From assembly GCF_036924715.1 (NCBI RefSeq), contig NZ_JAZHSB010000001.1:2471001-2535000 (forward strand): a stretch of DNA of 64,000 bases. Direction: 5' to 3'. The position numbers and the translations under genes were made by a program. The notes under the pieces were generated by a model that saw only the letters and a program-made list of their open reading frames with translations, was not told where the DNA came from and searched no databases. Positions 35,206-44,521 of the stretch are shown one piece after another. Each line of letters starts with the position of its first letter. Within the stretch, counting starts at the first letter, position 1. This DNA comes from Bradyrhizobium sp. AZCC 1721 (lineage in GTDB: Bacteria; Pseudomonadota; Alphaproteobacteria; Rhizobiales; Xanthobacteraceae).

Positions 35206-36633
35206 ATGGTGCACTTTCTTTACAGGCTTATTACCGTAGCATTGCTCGTACTTGGCCCCGGAACAGCACTTGGACAAAGTAGCGAGCCGGCGAACGTCGC
35301 CATTCTGCTGGATGTGGATGGAGCGATTGGGCCAGCGACTTCTGAATATATCCGCGATGGATTTGAGGAGTCGCGTCGGCGACAGGCGAAGGTCATCGTG
35401 CTGAGGCTGAATACGCCTGGTGGTCTCGACCCCTCCATGCGCGAGATCGTAGGAGAAATACTCAGGTCTCCCATTCCTGTGATTTCCTACGTGACCCCGA
35501 GCGGTGCGCGAGCCGCCAGCGCCGGCACCTACATTGTCTATGCGACCCACCTCGCCGCGATGGCGCCGAGCACGCATCTCGGTGCCGCCACGCCCGTCCA
35601 GCTCGGCGGTGGCTCCGGCTGGCGCACCGATGACAAAAAAGATGATGACAAGAAAGACGGTGACAAGAAAGAGGGTGACAAGAAAGAGGGTGACAAGAAA
35701 GAGGGTGACAAGAAAGGAGCCTCGTCGCCGACCAGTGCAGGCGAGGCGAAGGCGATCAACGATGCGGTTGCCTATATCAGGGGACTGGCCGAGCTTCGGG
35801 GACGAAATGTTTCCTGGGCGGAGAAAGCCGTCCGGGAAGCCGCCACTCTCACCGCGAGCGAGGCCCAGTCGCAGCGTGTCGTCGAGATTGTTGCGAAGGA
35901 TTTACCCGATCTGTTGTCCCAGGCCGAGGGTCGAACCGTAACGATCAATGATCAACAGGTCGCGCTGCATACCCGGAGCCTGAACACAACGGCAATCGAG
36001 GCCAATTGGCGCAACCGCATTCTGGCCACGATTACCAATCCGAACATCGCATACATACTCATGCTGATCGGGCTCTACGGACTTCTATTCGAGTTCATCA
36101 GTCCAGGCGCCGTTTTCCCCGGGGTGATCGGCGGAATCGCTCTCCTGGTCGGCCTCTACGCCTTGAATCTCCTGCCGATCAGCTACGCCGGTGCCGGCCT
36201 GCTGCTGCTCGGCATCGCGCTGATGGTTGCAGAAGCGTTTCTGCCCTCGTTTGGCGTGCTCGGAATTGGCGGCGTCATCTCGTTCGCCGTTGGCTCGCTG
36301 CTCCTGTTTCGCGGCGACGTGCCGGGTTTCCATCTCTCATGGGCGGTGGTCGCCACGGCCACCATTGCCAGCGCGGGATTCCTGGTGATTGCGCTCGCGG
36401 CGGTCTGGCGGGCGCATCGGCGCGACGTGGTCACAGGCGAAGCGGCTCTGCTCCGCAGCGCGGGGCAGGTGCTGTGGTGGGCCGACGGCAAAGGCGAGGT
36501 CCTGGTCAGAGGAGAACGCTGGGCGGCGAAATCGGAAAGCGAGTTCACCCGGGGTGACCGCGTGCGTGTTCTCGAACGCCAAAACCTGAAGCTGCTCGTC
36601 GAGCCAGATCCTGATGCCCCGCCGAAATCATGA
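35206..36633 (+). CDS. NfeD family protein with ClpP-class serine protease domain
   Basis: A 475-residue membrane protein. A signal/anchor (residues ~5-24) leads into a ClpP-like protease domain: [39 protein letters not shown] and the catalytic serine in [16 protein letters not shown] Lys in [11 protein letters not shown] is a candidate partner. Several membrane segments (about residues 280-400) and a C-terminal soluble OB-fold region ([18 protein letters not shown]) follow. Such proteins cleave the C-terminus of the partner slipin, encoded 11 bases downstream. An unusual Lys/Asp/Glu/Gly tandem repeat interrupts the protease domain at residues ~142-171. The start at 35206 gives the signal sequence; the frame is open to 34990. 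The 277-base gap before it holds nothing recognisable. Confidence 0.88.
   Translation: MVHFLYRLITVALLVLGPGTALGQSSEPANVAILLDVDGAIGPATSEYIRDGFEESRRRQAKVIVLRLNTPGGLDPSMREIVGEILRSPIPVISYVTPSGARAASAGTYIVYATHLAAMAPSTHLGAATPVQLGGGSGWRTDDKKDDDKKDGDKKEGDKKEGDKKEGDKKGASSPTSAGEAKAINDAVAYIRGLAELRGRNVSWAEKAVREAATLTASEAQSQRVVEIVAKDLPDLLSQAEGRTVTINDQQVALHTRSLNTTAIEANWRNRILATITNPNIAYILMLIGLYGLLFEFISPGAVFPGVIGGIALLVGLYALNLLPISYAGAGLLLLGIALMVAEAFLPSFGVLGIGGVISFAVGSLLLFRGDVPGFHLSWAVVATATIASAGFLVIALAAVWRAHRRDVVTGEAALLRSAGQVLWWADGKGEVLVRGERWAAKSESEFTRGDRVRVLERQNLKLLVEPDPDAPPKS
35629..35718. repeat. Six tandem 15-base repeats within the NfeD-type protease gene
   Basis: Six consecutive copies of GGTGACAAGAAAGAG with small changes encode a charged DKKxG-type peptide. 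The three central copies are identical, so copy number may vary by slippage in steps of five codons, keeping the frame. Confidence 0.92.
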
Positions 36634-36644
36634 GGAGTGAAACC

Positions 36645-37460
36645 ATGCCAGCATTCATAACAGACACCCTCCCGTATGTCGTGATCGGAGCCGTAATCAT
36701 TGCGGTGTTCCTGTCGGCGATTCACATCATGCGGGAATACGAGCGTGCGGTAGTCTTCACATTGGGGCGCTTTTCCGGCGTGAAAGGTCCCGGGCTCATC
36801 ATATTGGTGCCGATCGTCCAGCAATTCGTTCGGGTAGATCTTCGTACGCTCGTGCTCGACGTTCCCAGCCAGGACGTGATTTCTCGCGATAATGTCTCGG
36901 TAAAGGTCAACGCGGTTATCTACTTCCGCGTGGTGGATGCGGACAAATCCGTTATCCAGGTGGAAAACTTCATGGCGGCCACCAGCCAGCTAGCACAGAC
37001 CACCCTCAGGTCCGTGCTTGGCAAGCACGAGCTGGATGAAATGCTGGCAGAGCGGGACAAGCTCAATCGCGATATTCAGGAAATTCTCGACAGCCAAACC
37101 GATGCGTGGGGCATCAAGGTCGCGAATGTCGAAATCAAGCACGTCGATATCAACGAGAGCATGATTCGTGCCATTGCACGTCAAGCCGAGGCCGAGCGGT
37201 ATCGCCGCGCAAGAATCATAGGCGCCGAAGCAGAGCAGCAGGCTGCCGAGAAACTGGTGGAAGCAGGCGAGATGCTCGCAAGGAGGCCGGAATCCATGCA
37301 ATTACGTTACCTGTCGACGCTGCAGGATATCGCGGGTGAGAAGAATTCGACGATCGTGTTCCCGGTGCCTGTGGAGTTTCTTCAAGCTCTGGCAGCGCCG
37401 GCGACAACACAGCGCGAGACCGCAAATCGCCGGAGGGGATCAGAAGCCGCCCAGGCGTGA
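36645..37460 (+). CDS. Slipin (SPFH/stomatin-prohibitin family) membrane protein
   Basis: A 271-residue protein with one N-terminal membrane helix (residues ~8-28) followed by an SPFH domain: [48 protein letters not shown] and [17 protein letters not shown] long coiled-coil region rich in Ala/Glu ([19 protein letters not shown]) and the C-terminal [15 protein letters not shown] follow. GAGGAG at 36633-36638 sets the start at 36645. Slipins form membrane scaffolds and are substrates of the NfeD-type protease encoded just upstream; the pair is a conserved operon type. Confidence 0.92.
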   Translation: MPAFITDTLPYVVIGAVIIAVFLSAIHIMREYERAVVFTLGRFSGVKGPGLIILVPIVQQFVRVDLRTLVLDVPSQDVISRDNVSVKVNAVIYFRVVDADKSVIQVENFMAATSQLAQTTLRSVLGKHELDEMLAERDKLNRDIQEILDSQTDAWGIKVANVEIKHVDINESMIRAIARQAEAERYRRARIIGAEAEQQAAEKLVEAGEMLARRPESMQLRYLSTLQDIAGEKNSTIVFPVPVEFLQALAAPATTQRETANRRRGSEAAQA

Positions 37461-37528
37461 CGCACTTCCGGTTCGTCCGAGATCGGACGCCGAAACCTGC
37501 GGCCTCTTTCGCCTGGACACGTCTCCCT

Positions 37529-37744
37529 TTACCAGTAGATCAATCCGCTCCGCGTCGCCCCGACCCCGTTTTTCGCAAATGCTGCTGCAAGTCTCTGCTT
37601 TTCGGCGCAATGTGCAGCAAGCTTTTCGTATATCCTTGCCTCCACGAATGGGGCGTGTTCTCTGTTGCCGGACACCGCATTAGCGGTCGCCGATATCAGA
37701 GCACTGATTTGGCGTATCAGCAGATCGTCTGTCGATGGCTGCAT
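37529..37744 (-). CDS. Small hypothetical protein with strong ribosome binding site
   Basis: A 71-residue soluble protein starting MQPSTDDLLIRQISALISAT. The start at 37744 is fixed by AAGGAGGAGG directly upstream, among the best ribosome binding sites in the window; an in-frame ATG nine codons earlier is disfavoured. The sequence is mixed helical with one Cys-containing segment (LAAHCAEKQRLAAAF). No domain is recognised. Confidence 0.6.
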   Translation of the reverse strand: MQPSTDDLLIRQISALISATANAVSGNREHAPFVEARIYEKLAAHCAEKQRLAAAFAKNGVGATRSGLIYW

Positions 37745-38121
37745 ATCCTCCTCCTTCGATCTCGATCCCAATTGAATTCTCCTGACGCCGCTTCACCGCA
37801 AGTCACACGCCTGAGATGTTGGCTGCGACAGATTGCTCGCGCCACTAGTGTTCACTGCGAGAGGTGAATCCTGCGCATGTCCTTTAGCCGAGCCAGGCAA
37901 TATTCCCGATATAGTATGTTGATGAGGTTCCACATGATCGAACTCCAGGTTTGATCATTGCATCAGCCTACCAACATGTTGTTTCCGGATTTCTTCGTCG
38001 GCCGGCAAAAATGGCTTCGCCAGGAGGGCGGAATATTTTTGCGCCCGCGGGCGACGAAACACCTTCACGGCGCCGTGACTGTTATTCCCCTTACGTGGCT
38101 GCCCAGCCCTTCCGTTGGACT
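37745..38121. other. Gene-free stretch upstream of the small protein gene
   Basis: About 375 bases of lower GC with no supported gene. It contains the likely promoter of the small gene at 37529-37744. I see no recognisable repeat or operator. Confidence 0.4.
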
Positions 38122-38553
38122 TCAATCCATCTTCACGTCTTTTTCGTCCTTGACCAGCGTCAGCAGCGTCAGCGTCAGGAACGTAAGCACCGCGATCGTC
38201 ACGGCGACATCGTAGCTGCCGAGGCCAACGGAGATCCCGATCGCGCCGGTGGCCCACAGGCTTGCCGCCGTCGCCGTGCCCTGCACGGTCGTGCCCTGCT
38301 TGAGGATCGCGCCGCCGCCGATGAAGCCGATGCCGGTGATCACCCCTTCTATCACCTTCGACATGCCATCGGGAGAATTCACCATCAACTGTTCGCTGGC
38401 CTGCACGAAACCGCAGCTTGCCAGCGCCACCAGCGGGAACGTTCGCAGGCCTGCGCTGCGCGCCCGCTTCTCGCGATCCCATCCGATCGGTACGGCCAGC
38501 GCGAAAGCCGCGGCCAGCGCCAGAAAATGGATGCCTGCCTGAGTCCAGTCCAA
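38122..38553 (-). CDS. MgtC/SapB family membrane protein
   Basis: A protein of about 143 residues with four hydrophobic segments. The MgtC N-terminal domain pattern is clear: AVPIGWDREKRARSAGLRTFPLVALASC and VITGIGFIGGGAILKQG, followed by GTATAASLWATGAIGISVGLG. The probable start is a TTG at 38553 (giving DWTQAGIHFLALA), with AGAAGGG upstream. An ATG at 38622 in the same frame would add a cysteine-containing leader not expected in the family. MgtC-type proteins are linked to magnesium limitation and stress; transport has not been shown. The long C-terminal ACT-like domain of Salmonella MgtC is absent. Confidence 0.85.
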   Translation of the reverse strand: MDWTQAGIHFLALAAAFALAVPIGWDREKRARSAGLRTFPLVALASCGFVQASEQLMVNSPDGMSKVIEGVITGIGFIGGGAILKQGTTVQGTATAASLWATGAIGISVGLGSYDVAVTIAVLTFLTLTLLTLVKDEKDVKMD

Positions 38554-38645
38554 AATACGCCCTTCTGAAATAGAAGTCGCGCAACCCGCGACGCAGGCGT
38601 GTAACGCCGCAAAGCGGCGCAAGTTTCAGCGCAGCAGCGGTTGTA

Positions 38646-39563
38646 CTACCGGGTGCTGCCGACGACGGTCGTGCTCGGCGCCGCGCTCGTGATCGCAGCC
38701 TCGGTCCGGTACTGCGGCAAATGATGCTCGAGCGAATAGAAGACGCACAGCGCAAGGCTGGACCAGACAGCCAGGCTGAAATAAAGCGACATCCAGGCAA
38801 TCTCGTCTTTCCACTCGGCCAGGTCGTGCGTCACGACCCAGCGCGTACTGACGTCGCGCAGGCCCTCGCGCGGCGTCAGGCGCTTGTCGCCATCGGCCTC
38901 TCCGGTCCGCCAGCGGTTCAGGTACATCGGGACGTCGATCGTCATCAGAAACGCCAGGAAGCCCGCAATGCCCACGATGGCGACGACGAGGCCTATGCGA
39001 ACCGCGCCATTGAATTCCGGAAGCAGGCGGCAAAGGCCGACGCCGACGGCGAAGAAGGCAACCGCCCACAGCGAGTTTTCGATGGCGTTGCCGAGATAAT
39101 TCCTGGTCAGCACGGCATACCATGAAAGGCATTCCGCGATCAGGATCAGCGGCACGATCACCCACGCGACATTTACGGTCGTTTCCGCGCCGGTCATGGT
39201 GCCGAGGTGGTGCAGGATAATCGCCCATTGCGCCACGAAGCAGATCTCGGCCACGGTCGCCACCGAACGTCCGACCATGACGCTCGACAGCCAGGTGTCG
39301 ACCAGGCAGATCCGCTGCACATCGGCGCGCGGCAGAAACGACCTGAAGGCGCAGCCGAACACATAGGCCGCGCAGAACAGCAGCATCATCCCGATGCCGG
39401 ACGAGCCGCCGGCAGCGCCGGTCGGCTGGACGGGAAGCTCGCGATACAGCGCGAACCAGATGGCGATATTGACGCCGCTCACCAGCGTCAGCAGGCCCCA
39501 CCACCAGGACACGGGATTCGACCAGGCCAGGGAACCTGACCGCGCCTGCCATTCCAAGCTCAT
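38646..39563 (-). CDS. Multi-pass membrane protein of unknown function
   Basis: A 305-residue protein starting MSLEWQARSG with GGAG upstream. About seven hydrophobic segments are visible (for example WWWGLLTLVSGVNIAIWFAL, GMMLLFCAAYVFGCAF, WVIVPLILIAECLSWYAVL, IGLVVAIVGIAGFLAFL). A polar loop contains YLNRWRTGEADGDKRLTPRE, and a last membrane segment lies near the C-terminus. I do not recognise the family. It lies upstream of the MgtC-like gene on the same strand with a 92-base gap, so the two may be co-transcribed. A frame on the same DNA that is open from 38626 is a shadow. Confidence 0.65.
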   Translation of the reverse strand: MSLEWQARSGSLAWSNPVSWWWGLLTLVSGVNIAIWFALYRELPVQPTGAAGGSSGIGMMLLFCAAYVFGCAFRSFLPRADVQRICLVDTWLSSVMVGRSVATVAEICFVAQWAIILHHLGTMTGAETTVNVAWVIVPLILIAECLSWYAVLTRNYLGNAIENSLWAVAFFAVGVGLCRLLPEFNGAVRIGLVVAIVGIAGFLAFLMTIDVPMYLNRWRTGEADGDKRLTPREGLRDVSTRWVVTHDLAEWKDEIAWMSLYFSLAVWSSLALCVFYSLEHHLPQYRTEAAITSAAPSTTVVGSTR

Positions 39564-39694
39564 TCGCCGCTCCGCCGTAATCGAACTGACATCTGACTGT
39601 AATAATACAGTCACATATCGAAGCCAATGGCGACGAGAGTAGGGCGGGGCGGGATGGCACCCCGGCGGCGAGGAAGGCCATGAGGCGACAGCCT

Positions 39695-39880
39695 TCATCC
39701 TTCGAGACGCCGCTTACGCGGCTCCTCAGGATAAGGTTCTATGCCGGTGTTGCGGGTAAGATTAGCAGGCGGCTGTGGAATCTCCCCTCATGGTGAGGAG
39801 GCGCCGAGCGCCGTCTCCGGACGATGCTTCGCATCGCCGGGAGAACCATGAAGCCGCGCGGCGGAGACGCCGCTCCTCAA
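39695..39880. repeat. Intergenic repeats at the end of the PilZ gene
   Basis: Two related units lie here: CATCCTTCGAGACGCCGCTT...GCTCCTCAGG (39697-39730) and CCCTCATGGTGAGGAGGCGC with its inverted partner GGCGGAGACGCCGCTCCTCA (39785-39879). They fill the gap 39564-39876. The last bases include the stop codon of the convergent-side PilZ gene, so the repeat abuts or supplies its end. Confidence 0.65.
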
Positions 39881-40158
39881 GACAGGAATTTCACGCCGTA
39901 GGTCTTGCCACGGCGCCAGACCACTTCGCACGACTGGCGCGTCGCATGGTCGGGTACCAGCGCCAGTTGAAAGCTGTCCCTGACGTCGAACGCGACATCG
40001 GTAACGATCTTGGCGCCACCCGGTGAGACGTCCAGGACAAAGCATTCAATCCTCGTCGTCCCGTTGTCGGTCGTCATCCATGTCGGCCGTTTGCGGAGCT
40101 CGCGTCGCGGTTCGCGCTGCACCTTTGTCCTTTGCTCGTCGACAATCATCGTGGCCAT
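39877..40158 (-). CDS. PilZ domain protein
   Basis: A 93-residue single-domain protein. The two parts of the cyclic di-GMP binding signature are present: RRELRKRP (RxxxR) near residue 19 and DVSPGGAKI (DxSxxG) near residue 44. The end CEVVWRRGKTYGVKFLS is the usual last strand. It is therefore a likely c-di-GMP receptor. The partner is unknown; no flagellar or cellulose genes are near. The start is uncertain between 40158 and 40149, with a weak ribosome binding site. Confidence 0.85.
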   Translation of the reverse strand: MATMIVDEQRTKVQREPRRELRKRPTWMTTDNGTTRIECFVLDVSPGGAKIVTDVAFDVRDSFQLALVPDHATRQSCEVVWRRGKTYGVKFLS

Positions 40159-40368
40159 CCGTCATTGGACCCAGTGGCTGGGTCATCGAAGCAGGCGTCA
40201 CAATGAGGGGAAGTTCGTAAAGTTCAGTTAGCTTATCGATTCAAATTGACCGGTTTGGTTTGCGAGTTGTAAGCCGAGCTCTCACAACCTTGCCAATTCC
40301 GTCGGCACGTTAAGGCCTCCGCAATACGGCGCTCCGTCCGTCATTCCGGGGCGGCGCGCGCAGAATCG

Positions 40369-40455
40369 TAGGTGGGCAAAGCGCAAGCGTGCCCACCATT
40401 CACGACCGGGATGGATGGTGGGCGGCGCGATGCGCCTTTGTTTTGCCCACCCTAC
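40369..40455. repeat. Inverted repeat of the GTGGGCA family
   Basis: TAGGTGGGCAAAGCGCAAGC at 40369 and CGCGATGCGCCTTTGTTTTG...CCCACCCTA ending 40455 form an inverted pair. A CGTCATTCCGGGGCGGC fragment lies just before, at 40338. Together these occupy most of the gap 40159-40463; the remainder shows no gene. Confidence 0.65.
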
Positions 40456-40463
40456 CAACTTCC

Positions 40464-41234
40464 TCAAAAATTCACGCGGTTCGAAATCGCGCCGTCGACG
40501 ACGAGGTTCGAGCCGGTCGTGAACGAGGAGGCCGGGCTCGCCAGGAACACGGCTGCGTTGGCGATTTCCTGCGGCGTCGCCATGCGGCCGGTCGGGTTAC
40601 GCGCCAGCGCATCCTGGTACCGTTTCGGCATATTCTGTTCGACCATGTTCCAGATGCCGCCCTTGAAATAGACCGTGCCCGGCGACACCACGTTGACGCG
40701 GATTTTCTTGTCCGCGTATTGCCGCGCCAGTCCCTTGGCCATGTGGATCAGCGCCGCCTTGATCGGGCCGTAGGAGCTGGCGCTATCCGCCTGCGCCGCC
40801 GAGATCGACGATATGATGATGAAGGCCGCGTCGCCGGTCTTCTGCGCGCCCGCCTCGAGCAACGGCCGCGCGGCCTCGAATGCGTTGACGGCGCCGAGCA
40901 CGTCGAGCCGGAAATTCTGCTCCCATGAGGCAGGATCGCCGCCTTGCGCCATGGCGCCGGCATTGGAAAACAGCATGTCGATGCCGCCCAGCTCGGCGGC
41001 CGCATCCGACACCCATGTTTTCAGCGCGGCCGCGTCGGTGACATCAACCGGCGCGCCGGTCGCGCGCACGCCAAGCCCTTTCAGCTCGGCAACGGTGGCC
41101 GCGACCTGATCCGCATTGCGGGCGCAAACGGCGACGCCCGAGCCTTCGCCCGCCAGCGTGTCCGCAATCGCCCGTCCGATGCCGCGCGAGCCGCCGAGCA
41201 CGACGGCGTTTCTGCCTTTCAAACCCAAGTCCAT
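40464..41234 (-). CDS. Short-chain dehydrogenase/reductase
   Basis: A 256-residue SDR enzyme. NAD(P)-binding GGSRGIGRAIADTLA is followed by CARNADQVAATV (favouring NADP), NAG in LFSNAGAMAQGG, the catalytic serine in IIISSISAAQ, and the YGPIK motif (Tyr and Lys) in SSYGPIKAALIHMA. The end FLASPASSFTTGSNLVVDG is standard. AAGGA precedes the ATG at 41234. The substrate is unknown. Confidence 0.9.
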   Translation of the reverse strand: MDLGLKGRNAVVLGGSRGIGRAIADTLAGEGSGVAVCARNADQVAATVAELKGLGVRATGAPVDVTDAAALKTWVSDAAAELGGIDMLFSNAGAMAQGGDPASWEQNFRLDVLGAVNAFEAARPLLEAGAQKTGDAAFIIISSISAAQADSASSYGPIKAALIHMAKGLARQYADKKIRVNVVSPGTVYFKGGIWNMVEQNMPKRYQDALARNPTGRMATPQEIANAAVFLASPASSFTTGSNLVVDGAISNRVNF

Positions 41235-41364
41235 CTTGTTTTTCCTTAGTTGATTCCGCAGCATTGTAGCGGCGACGGCGGTTACGGCGAAAGCTCAAAC
41301 CGAGAAAGCCTCTTCCTTTCCGTCATTCGAGGGCGTTCTCAATGAACTCGTAGCCGGATGTGCG

Positions 41365-41652
41365 CTACTCCGGCGCCGCGCCCACCGGCGGGCCGCCGGG
41401 CGGACGGTGCAGGAAGGTGATCGTCGCGTAGGCACCGAGCCACGAACCGAGTGCGGCGAAGGCGACGTAAACCCAGTTCTCGGTGTAGCTGATGACGGCG
41501 AACGATGAGAGCAGATACCAGACGCTGCTCCAGGTTGCCGCCGGCACACGCTTGCGCGCCACCACCGCCGAGGTGAACATGACGTAGACCGCATCCGTTG
41601 CGGCGGTCGCAAGCAGAACGGCTCCCGCCGTCAGGGGATCGATGACAGCCAT
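41365..41652 (-). CDS. Small membrane protein of unknown function
   Basis: A 95-residue protein with three hydrophobic segments (GAVLLATAATDAVYVMFTSAVV, WSSVWYLLSSFAVISYTENW, VYVAFAALGSWLGAYATITFL) and a Pro/Gly-rich tail. AGAGGAG lies just before the ATG. I do not recognise a family; the charged residues are few and there is no transporter motif. It is divergent from the CoA transferase gene. Confidence 0.65.
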   Translation of the reverse strand: MAVIDPLTAGAVLLATAATDAVYVMFTSAVVARKRVPAATWSSVWYLLSSFAVISYTENWVYVAFAALGSWLGAYATITFLHRPPGGPPVGAAPE

Positions 41653-41708
41653 TGCAACTCCTCTGGTGGTCGGGCAGAGCTTGAGAAAACTAGGGGAGAG
41701 ACACGCCG

Positions 41709-43103
41709 ATGCAAAGCCCCAGAGAAATCCTCTCCGATATCTGGATCTCCATCGGCGGTGATCCGTCCGCGCTCGGCGCGCTCACGCTGACCGGCGACGA
41801 ACCGCAATTGCCGTCGTCGTTTCGCGTCGCCGCCGCGGCGCAGGTCAGCGTCGCGGCAACCGCGCTTGCAGCCGCCGAGATCTGGAAAAGGCGCAGCGGC
41901 GAGACGCAGGACGTCGCGGTGGATATGCGCCATGCCGTGGTCGAATGCCGGAGCGAACGTTATCTGCGCGTCGACGGCAAGCCGCCACCGCCGGCCTGGG
42001 ACGCCATCGCCGGTATCTACAAGATCCGCGACGGCTTCGTGCGCCTGCACACCAATTTTCCCCATCACCGCGACGCCGTCTGCAGAGTGCTGAACTGCAA
42101 GCCGGAGCGTGACGCGGTGCAGGCCGCGCTGTTGCAATGGGACGGCGGGGCGTTCGAGACCGCGGCCTATACGAGCGGTGGCGTCGTCGCCTTCATGCGC
42201 TCGCATGACGAATGGTTGGCGACACCACAGGCCGAGGCGCTCGCCGGATTGCCGCTGATCTCGATCACGAAGATTGGCGAGGCTCCGCCAAAGCCGTGGC
42301 CGAAGGGCGAGCGGCCGCTCGCAGGTATCCGTGTGCTTGATCTGTCGCGTGTCATCGCCGGCCCCGTTGCGGGGCGAACGCTCGCCGCGCATGGCGCCGA
42401 CGTGCTGCTGATCTCGGGGCCCGATTTGCCGGCGATCCCCTGGCTCGTCATCGACACCGGCAGGGGCAAGCTGACGAGCTTTGTCGAACTGAAGAGCGAG
42501 CAGGGGCGTGCGACCTTGCGCGATCTGCTGGCGCAGGCGGATATCTTTTCGCAAGGCTATCGACCTAGCGCACTCGCCGCCCTCGGCTTCTCGCCAGAGG
42601 ATGCCGCGCGCATCAGTCCCGGTATCATTTACGTCACGTTGTCGGCCTATGGTCATGCCGGGCCATGGGCGGAACGTCGCGGCTTCGACTCGCTGGTGCA
42701 GACCGCCACCGGATTCAACCATGCCGAGGGGCAGGCCGCAGGTGTCGATGGACCGAAGGAATTGCCGGCGCAGATGCTCGACCACGCCACCGGTTACTTC
42801 ATGGCATTCGGCGCCATGATGGCCAAGGCGCGCCAGGCGCGCGAAGGCGGCAGTTGGCACGTCCAGGTGTCGCTGGCGCAGACCGGACGCTGGCTGTGGA
42901 ATCTCGGCCGGGTCGCCGACGGTCTTGCGATCGAGGATTTGAAGGGGGAAGTGGTGAAGCCGTTCATCGAGGAGGTGGGCTCCGGCTTCGGGCCACTGCG
43001 GTACGTGACGCACTCCGCACTGTTGTCGAAAACGCCAGCCTTCTGGGCTCGCCCGGCAATGCCACTCGGCAGCCACCCGCCGCAATGGCCCCTACGTGAA
43101 TAG
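41709..43103 (+). CDS. CaiB/BaiF family (class III) CoA transferase
   Basis: A 464-residue protein. A first region (residues ~1-190, with VAVDMRHAVVECRSERYLRV) precedes the canonical CaiB/BaiF stretch LAGIRVLDLSRVIAGPVAGRTLAAHGADVLLI. This continues with IDTGRGKLTSFVELK, ADIFSQGYRPSALAALGFS, IYVTLSAYGHAGPWAERRGFDSLVQTATG and AQMLDHATGYFMAFGAMMA. The catalytic Asp of the family should be in the segment after NP/GRGK; the position is not certain by eye. Such enzymes move CoA between carboxylic acids. The unusual order, with family-like sequence also in the N-terminal part, suggests two tandem half-domains. GGGGAGAG precedes the start. Confidence 0.85.
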   Translation: MQSPREILSDIWISIGGDPSALGALTLTGDEPQLPSSFRVAAAAQVSVAATALAAAEIWKRRSGETQDVAVDMRHAVVECRSERYLRVDGKPPPPAWDAIAGIYKIRDGFVRLHTNFPHHRDAVCRVLNCKPERDAVQAALLQWDGGAFETAAYTSGGVVAFMRSHDEWLATPQAEALAGLPLISITKIGEAPPKPWPKGERPLAGIRVLDLSRVIAGPVAGRTLAAHGADVLLISGPDLPAIPWLVIDTGRGKLTSFVELKSEQGRATLRDLLAQADIFSQGYRPSALAALGFSPEDAARISPGIIYVTLSAYGHAGPWAERRGFDSLVQTATGFNHAEGQAAGVDGPKELPAQMLDHATGYFMAFGAMMAKARQAREGGSWHVQVSLAQTGRWLWNLGRVADGLAIEDLKGEVVKPFIEEVGSGFGPLRYVTHSALLSKTPAFWARPAMPLGSHPPQWPLRE

Positions 43104-43271
43104 GAGGTCCCTTCGCTCAGAGCCTGCCTCTCCAAATTTTAATCGCGTCCGGTACGGCTATTTTTGCTTTTTGGGTTGTGCGGGATGCCAATTGGGCACT
43201 ATAGCGCCGGTGGGACAAATTGTCGCTGGAACCCATGTCGTATGTTTGGCGGATTTTGCAAGCGGTTACAG

Positions 43272-44492
43272 ATGGTTAACTCAAAAAAATGGGTCGTGGC
43301 CATTGCCCTGATGGCACTGGCCGGGGCGGCCGTTTACGGCGGCGGTGCCTATCTCGGCGGCCCAAAACGCGGGCATTCGGAAATCTCGAGCCAGTCCCGC
43401 AAGCGCGGACTGCAGCGCTACACGCCGAGCCCCGCCGAATGGGCCAGCCTGACTATTCAGCCTGTCGCTGAACGCGACTTCCGCGCCGAGCGCGTCACCG
43501 AAGGCAAGATCGCAATCGACGAAGATCGCTCGACGCCGGTGTTCTCGCCCTATGCGGGCCGCGTCACCAGGTTGCTGGCCAAGCCAGGCGATAGCGTCGT
43601 CAAGGGCCAGCCATTGTTCGTGATCGAGGCCGCCGACAACGTTCAGGCGCAAAACGATTTCATTGCGGCGATGAGCGCGATGAACAAGGCTAAGTCCGCG
43701 CTCGATCTGGCGCAGTTGCAGGGAGCGCGCGCCAAGGACCTGTTCGAGGGCAAGGCCGTTCCGCTGAAGGATTATCAGCAGAGCCAGGCGACGCTGATCC
43801 AGGCGCAGAATGACGTGCGCTCGTCGGAAACGGCGGTCCAGGCAGCGCGCAACAAATTGCGCCTTCTCGGCCTCACCGACGACGACATCGCGACCTTCCA
43901 GGAGAAGGGCCGCATCAATCCCGAAATCACCATCTTCGCACCGATCGCGGGCACCGTGGTCCAACGCAAGATCGGCCCGGGGCAATACGTCAACGCCGGT
44001 GCCAGCGACCCCGTCTATGTGATCGGCGATCTCTCCACCGTCTGGATGACGGCCTTCGTCCGCGAAAGCGATTGCGCGAACGTCGCGGTCGGGCAGGAGG
44101 TGACGTTCAATGTGCTGGCGCTGCCGGGCCGTTCGCTTTCGGCGCGGATCAACTACGTCGCAGCAGCAATCGACCCTGCGACGCGGCGGCTGCTCGTCCG
44201 CGCCACGATCGACAACAAGAACGGTACGCTGAAGCCTGAGATGTTCGCGAATGTCACGATCTATTCGGCAGGCGACCGTCCGGCGGTCGGCGTGCCGAAG
44301 CAGGCGTTGATCTATGAAGGCGATCAGGTCCGGATCTGGGTCGCGCATCCGGACAAGACGATTGAACTGCGTCAGGTCAAGCCTGGCCTCACCAACGGCG
44401 ATCTCGTCGAGGTGGTCGGCAATTTGAAGCCCGGCGAGCAGATCGTCACCAAGGGCGCACTGTTCATCGACCGGGCCGCATCCGGAAGCTGA
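43272..44492 (+). CDS. RND efflux periplasmic adaptor subunit
   Basis: A 406-residue membrane fusion protein. A single N-terminal membrane helix (WVVAIALMALAGAAVYGGG) precedes the beta-barrel/lipoyl start TPVFSPYAGRVTRLLAKPGDSVVKGQPLFVIE. A coiled-coil hairpin (residues ~130-190), the second lipoyl half ITIFAPIAGTVVQRKIGPGQYVNAG and a membrane-proximal domain follow. It matches the CusB/CzcB type, without metal-binding His or Met runs. The start MVNSKK at 43272 gives a normal anchor; the frame extends upstream to 43164. It pairs with the RND pump 29 bases downstream. Confidence 0.9.
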   Translation: MVNSKKWVVAIALMALAGAAVYGGGAYLGGPKRGHSEISSQSRKRGLQRYTPSPAEWASLTIQPVAERDFRAERVTEGKIAIDEDRSTPVFSPYAGRVTRLLAKPGDSVVKGQPLFVIEAADNVQAQNDFIAAMSAMNKAKSALDLAQLQGARAKDLFEGKAVPLKDYQQSQATLIQAQNDVRSSETAVQAARNKLRLLGLTDDDIATFQEKGRINPEITIFAPIAGTVVQRKIGPGQYVNAGASDPVYVIGDLSTVWMTAFVRESDCANVAVGQEVTFNVLALPGRSLSARINYVAAAIDPATRRLLVRATIDNKNGTLKPEMFANVTIYSAGDRPAVGVPKQALIYEGDQVRIWVAHPDKTIELRQVKPGLTNGDLVEVVGNLKPGEQIVTKGALFIDRAASGS

Positions 44493-44521
44493 TGCCTAGC
44501 TCATTGAAAGCTTCGATCTGA

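Noticed and set aside
35629..35718. CRISPR-like repeat array
   Set aside because: The units are 15 bases, directly adjacent with no spacers, and are translated in frame within a protease gene.
38626..39681. A 351-residue open frame on the same strand as the multi-pass membrane protein
   Set aside because: Its translation is Arg/Cys-rich without membrane segments, while the other frame gives regular hydrophobic helices and a good ribosome binding site.
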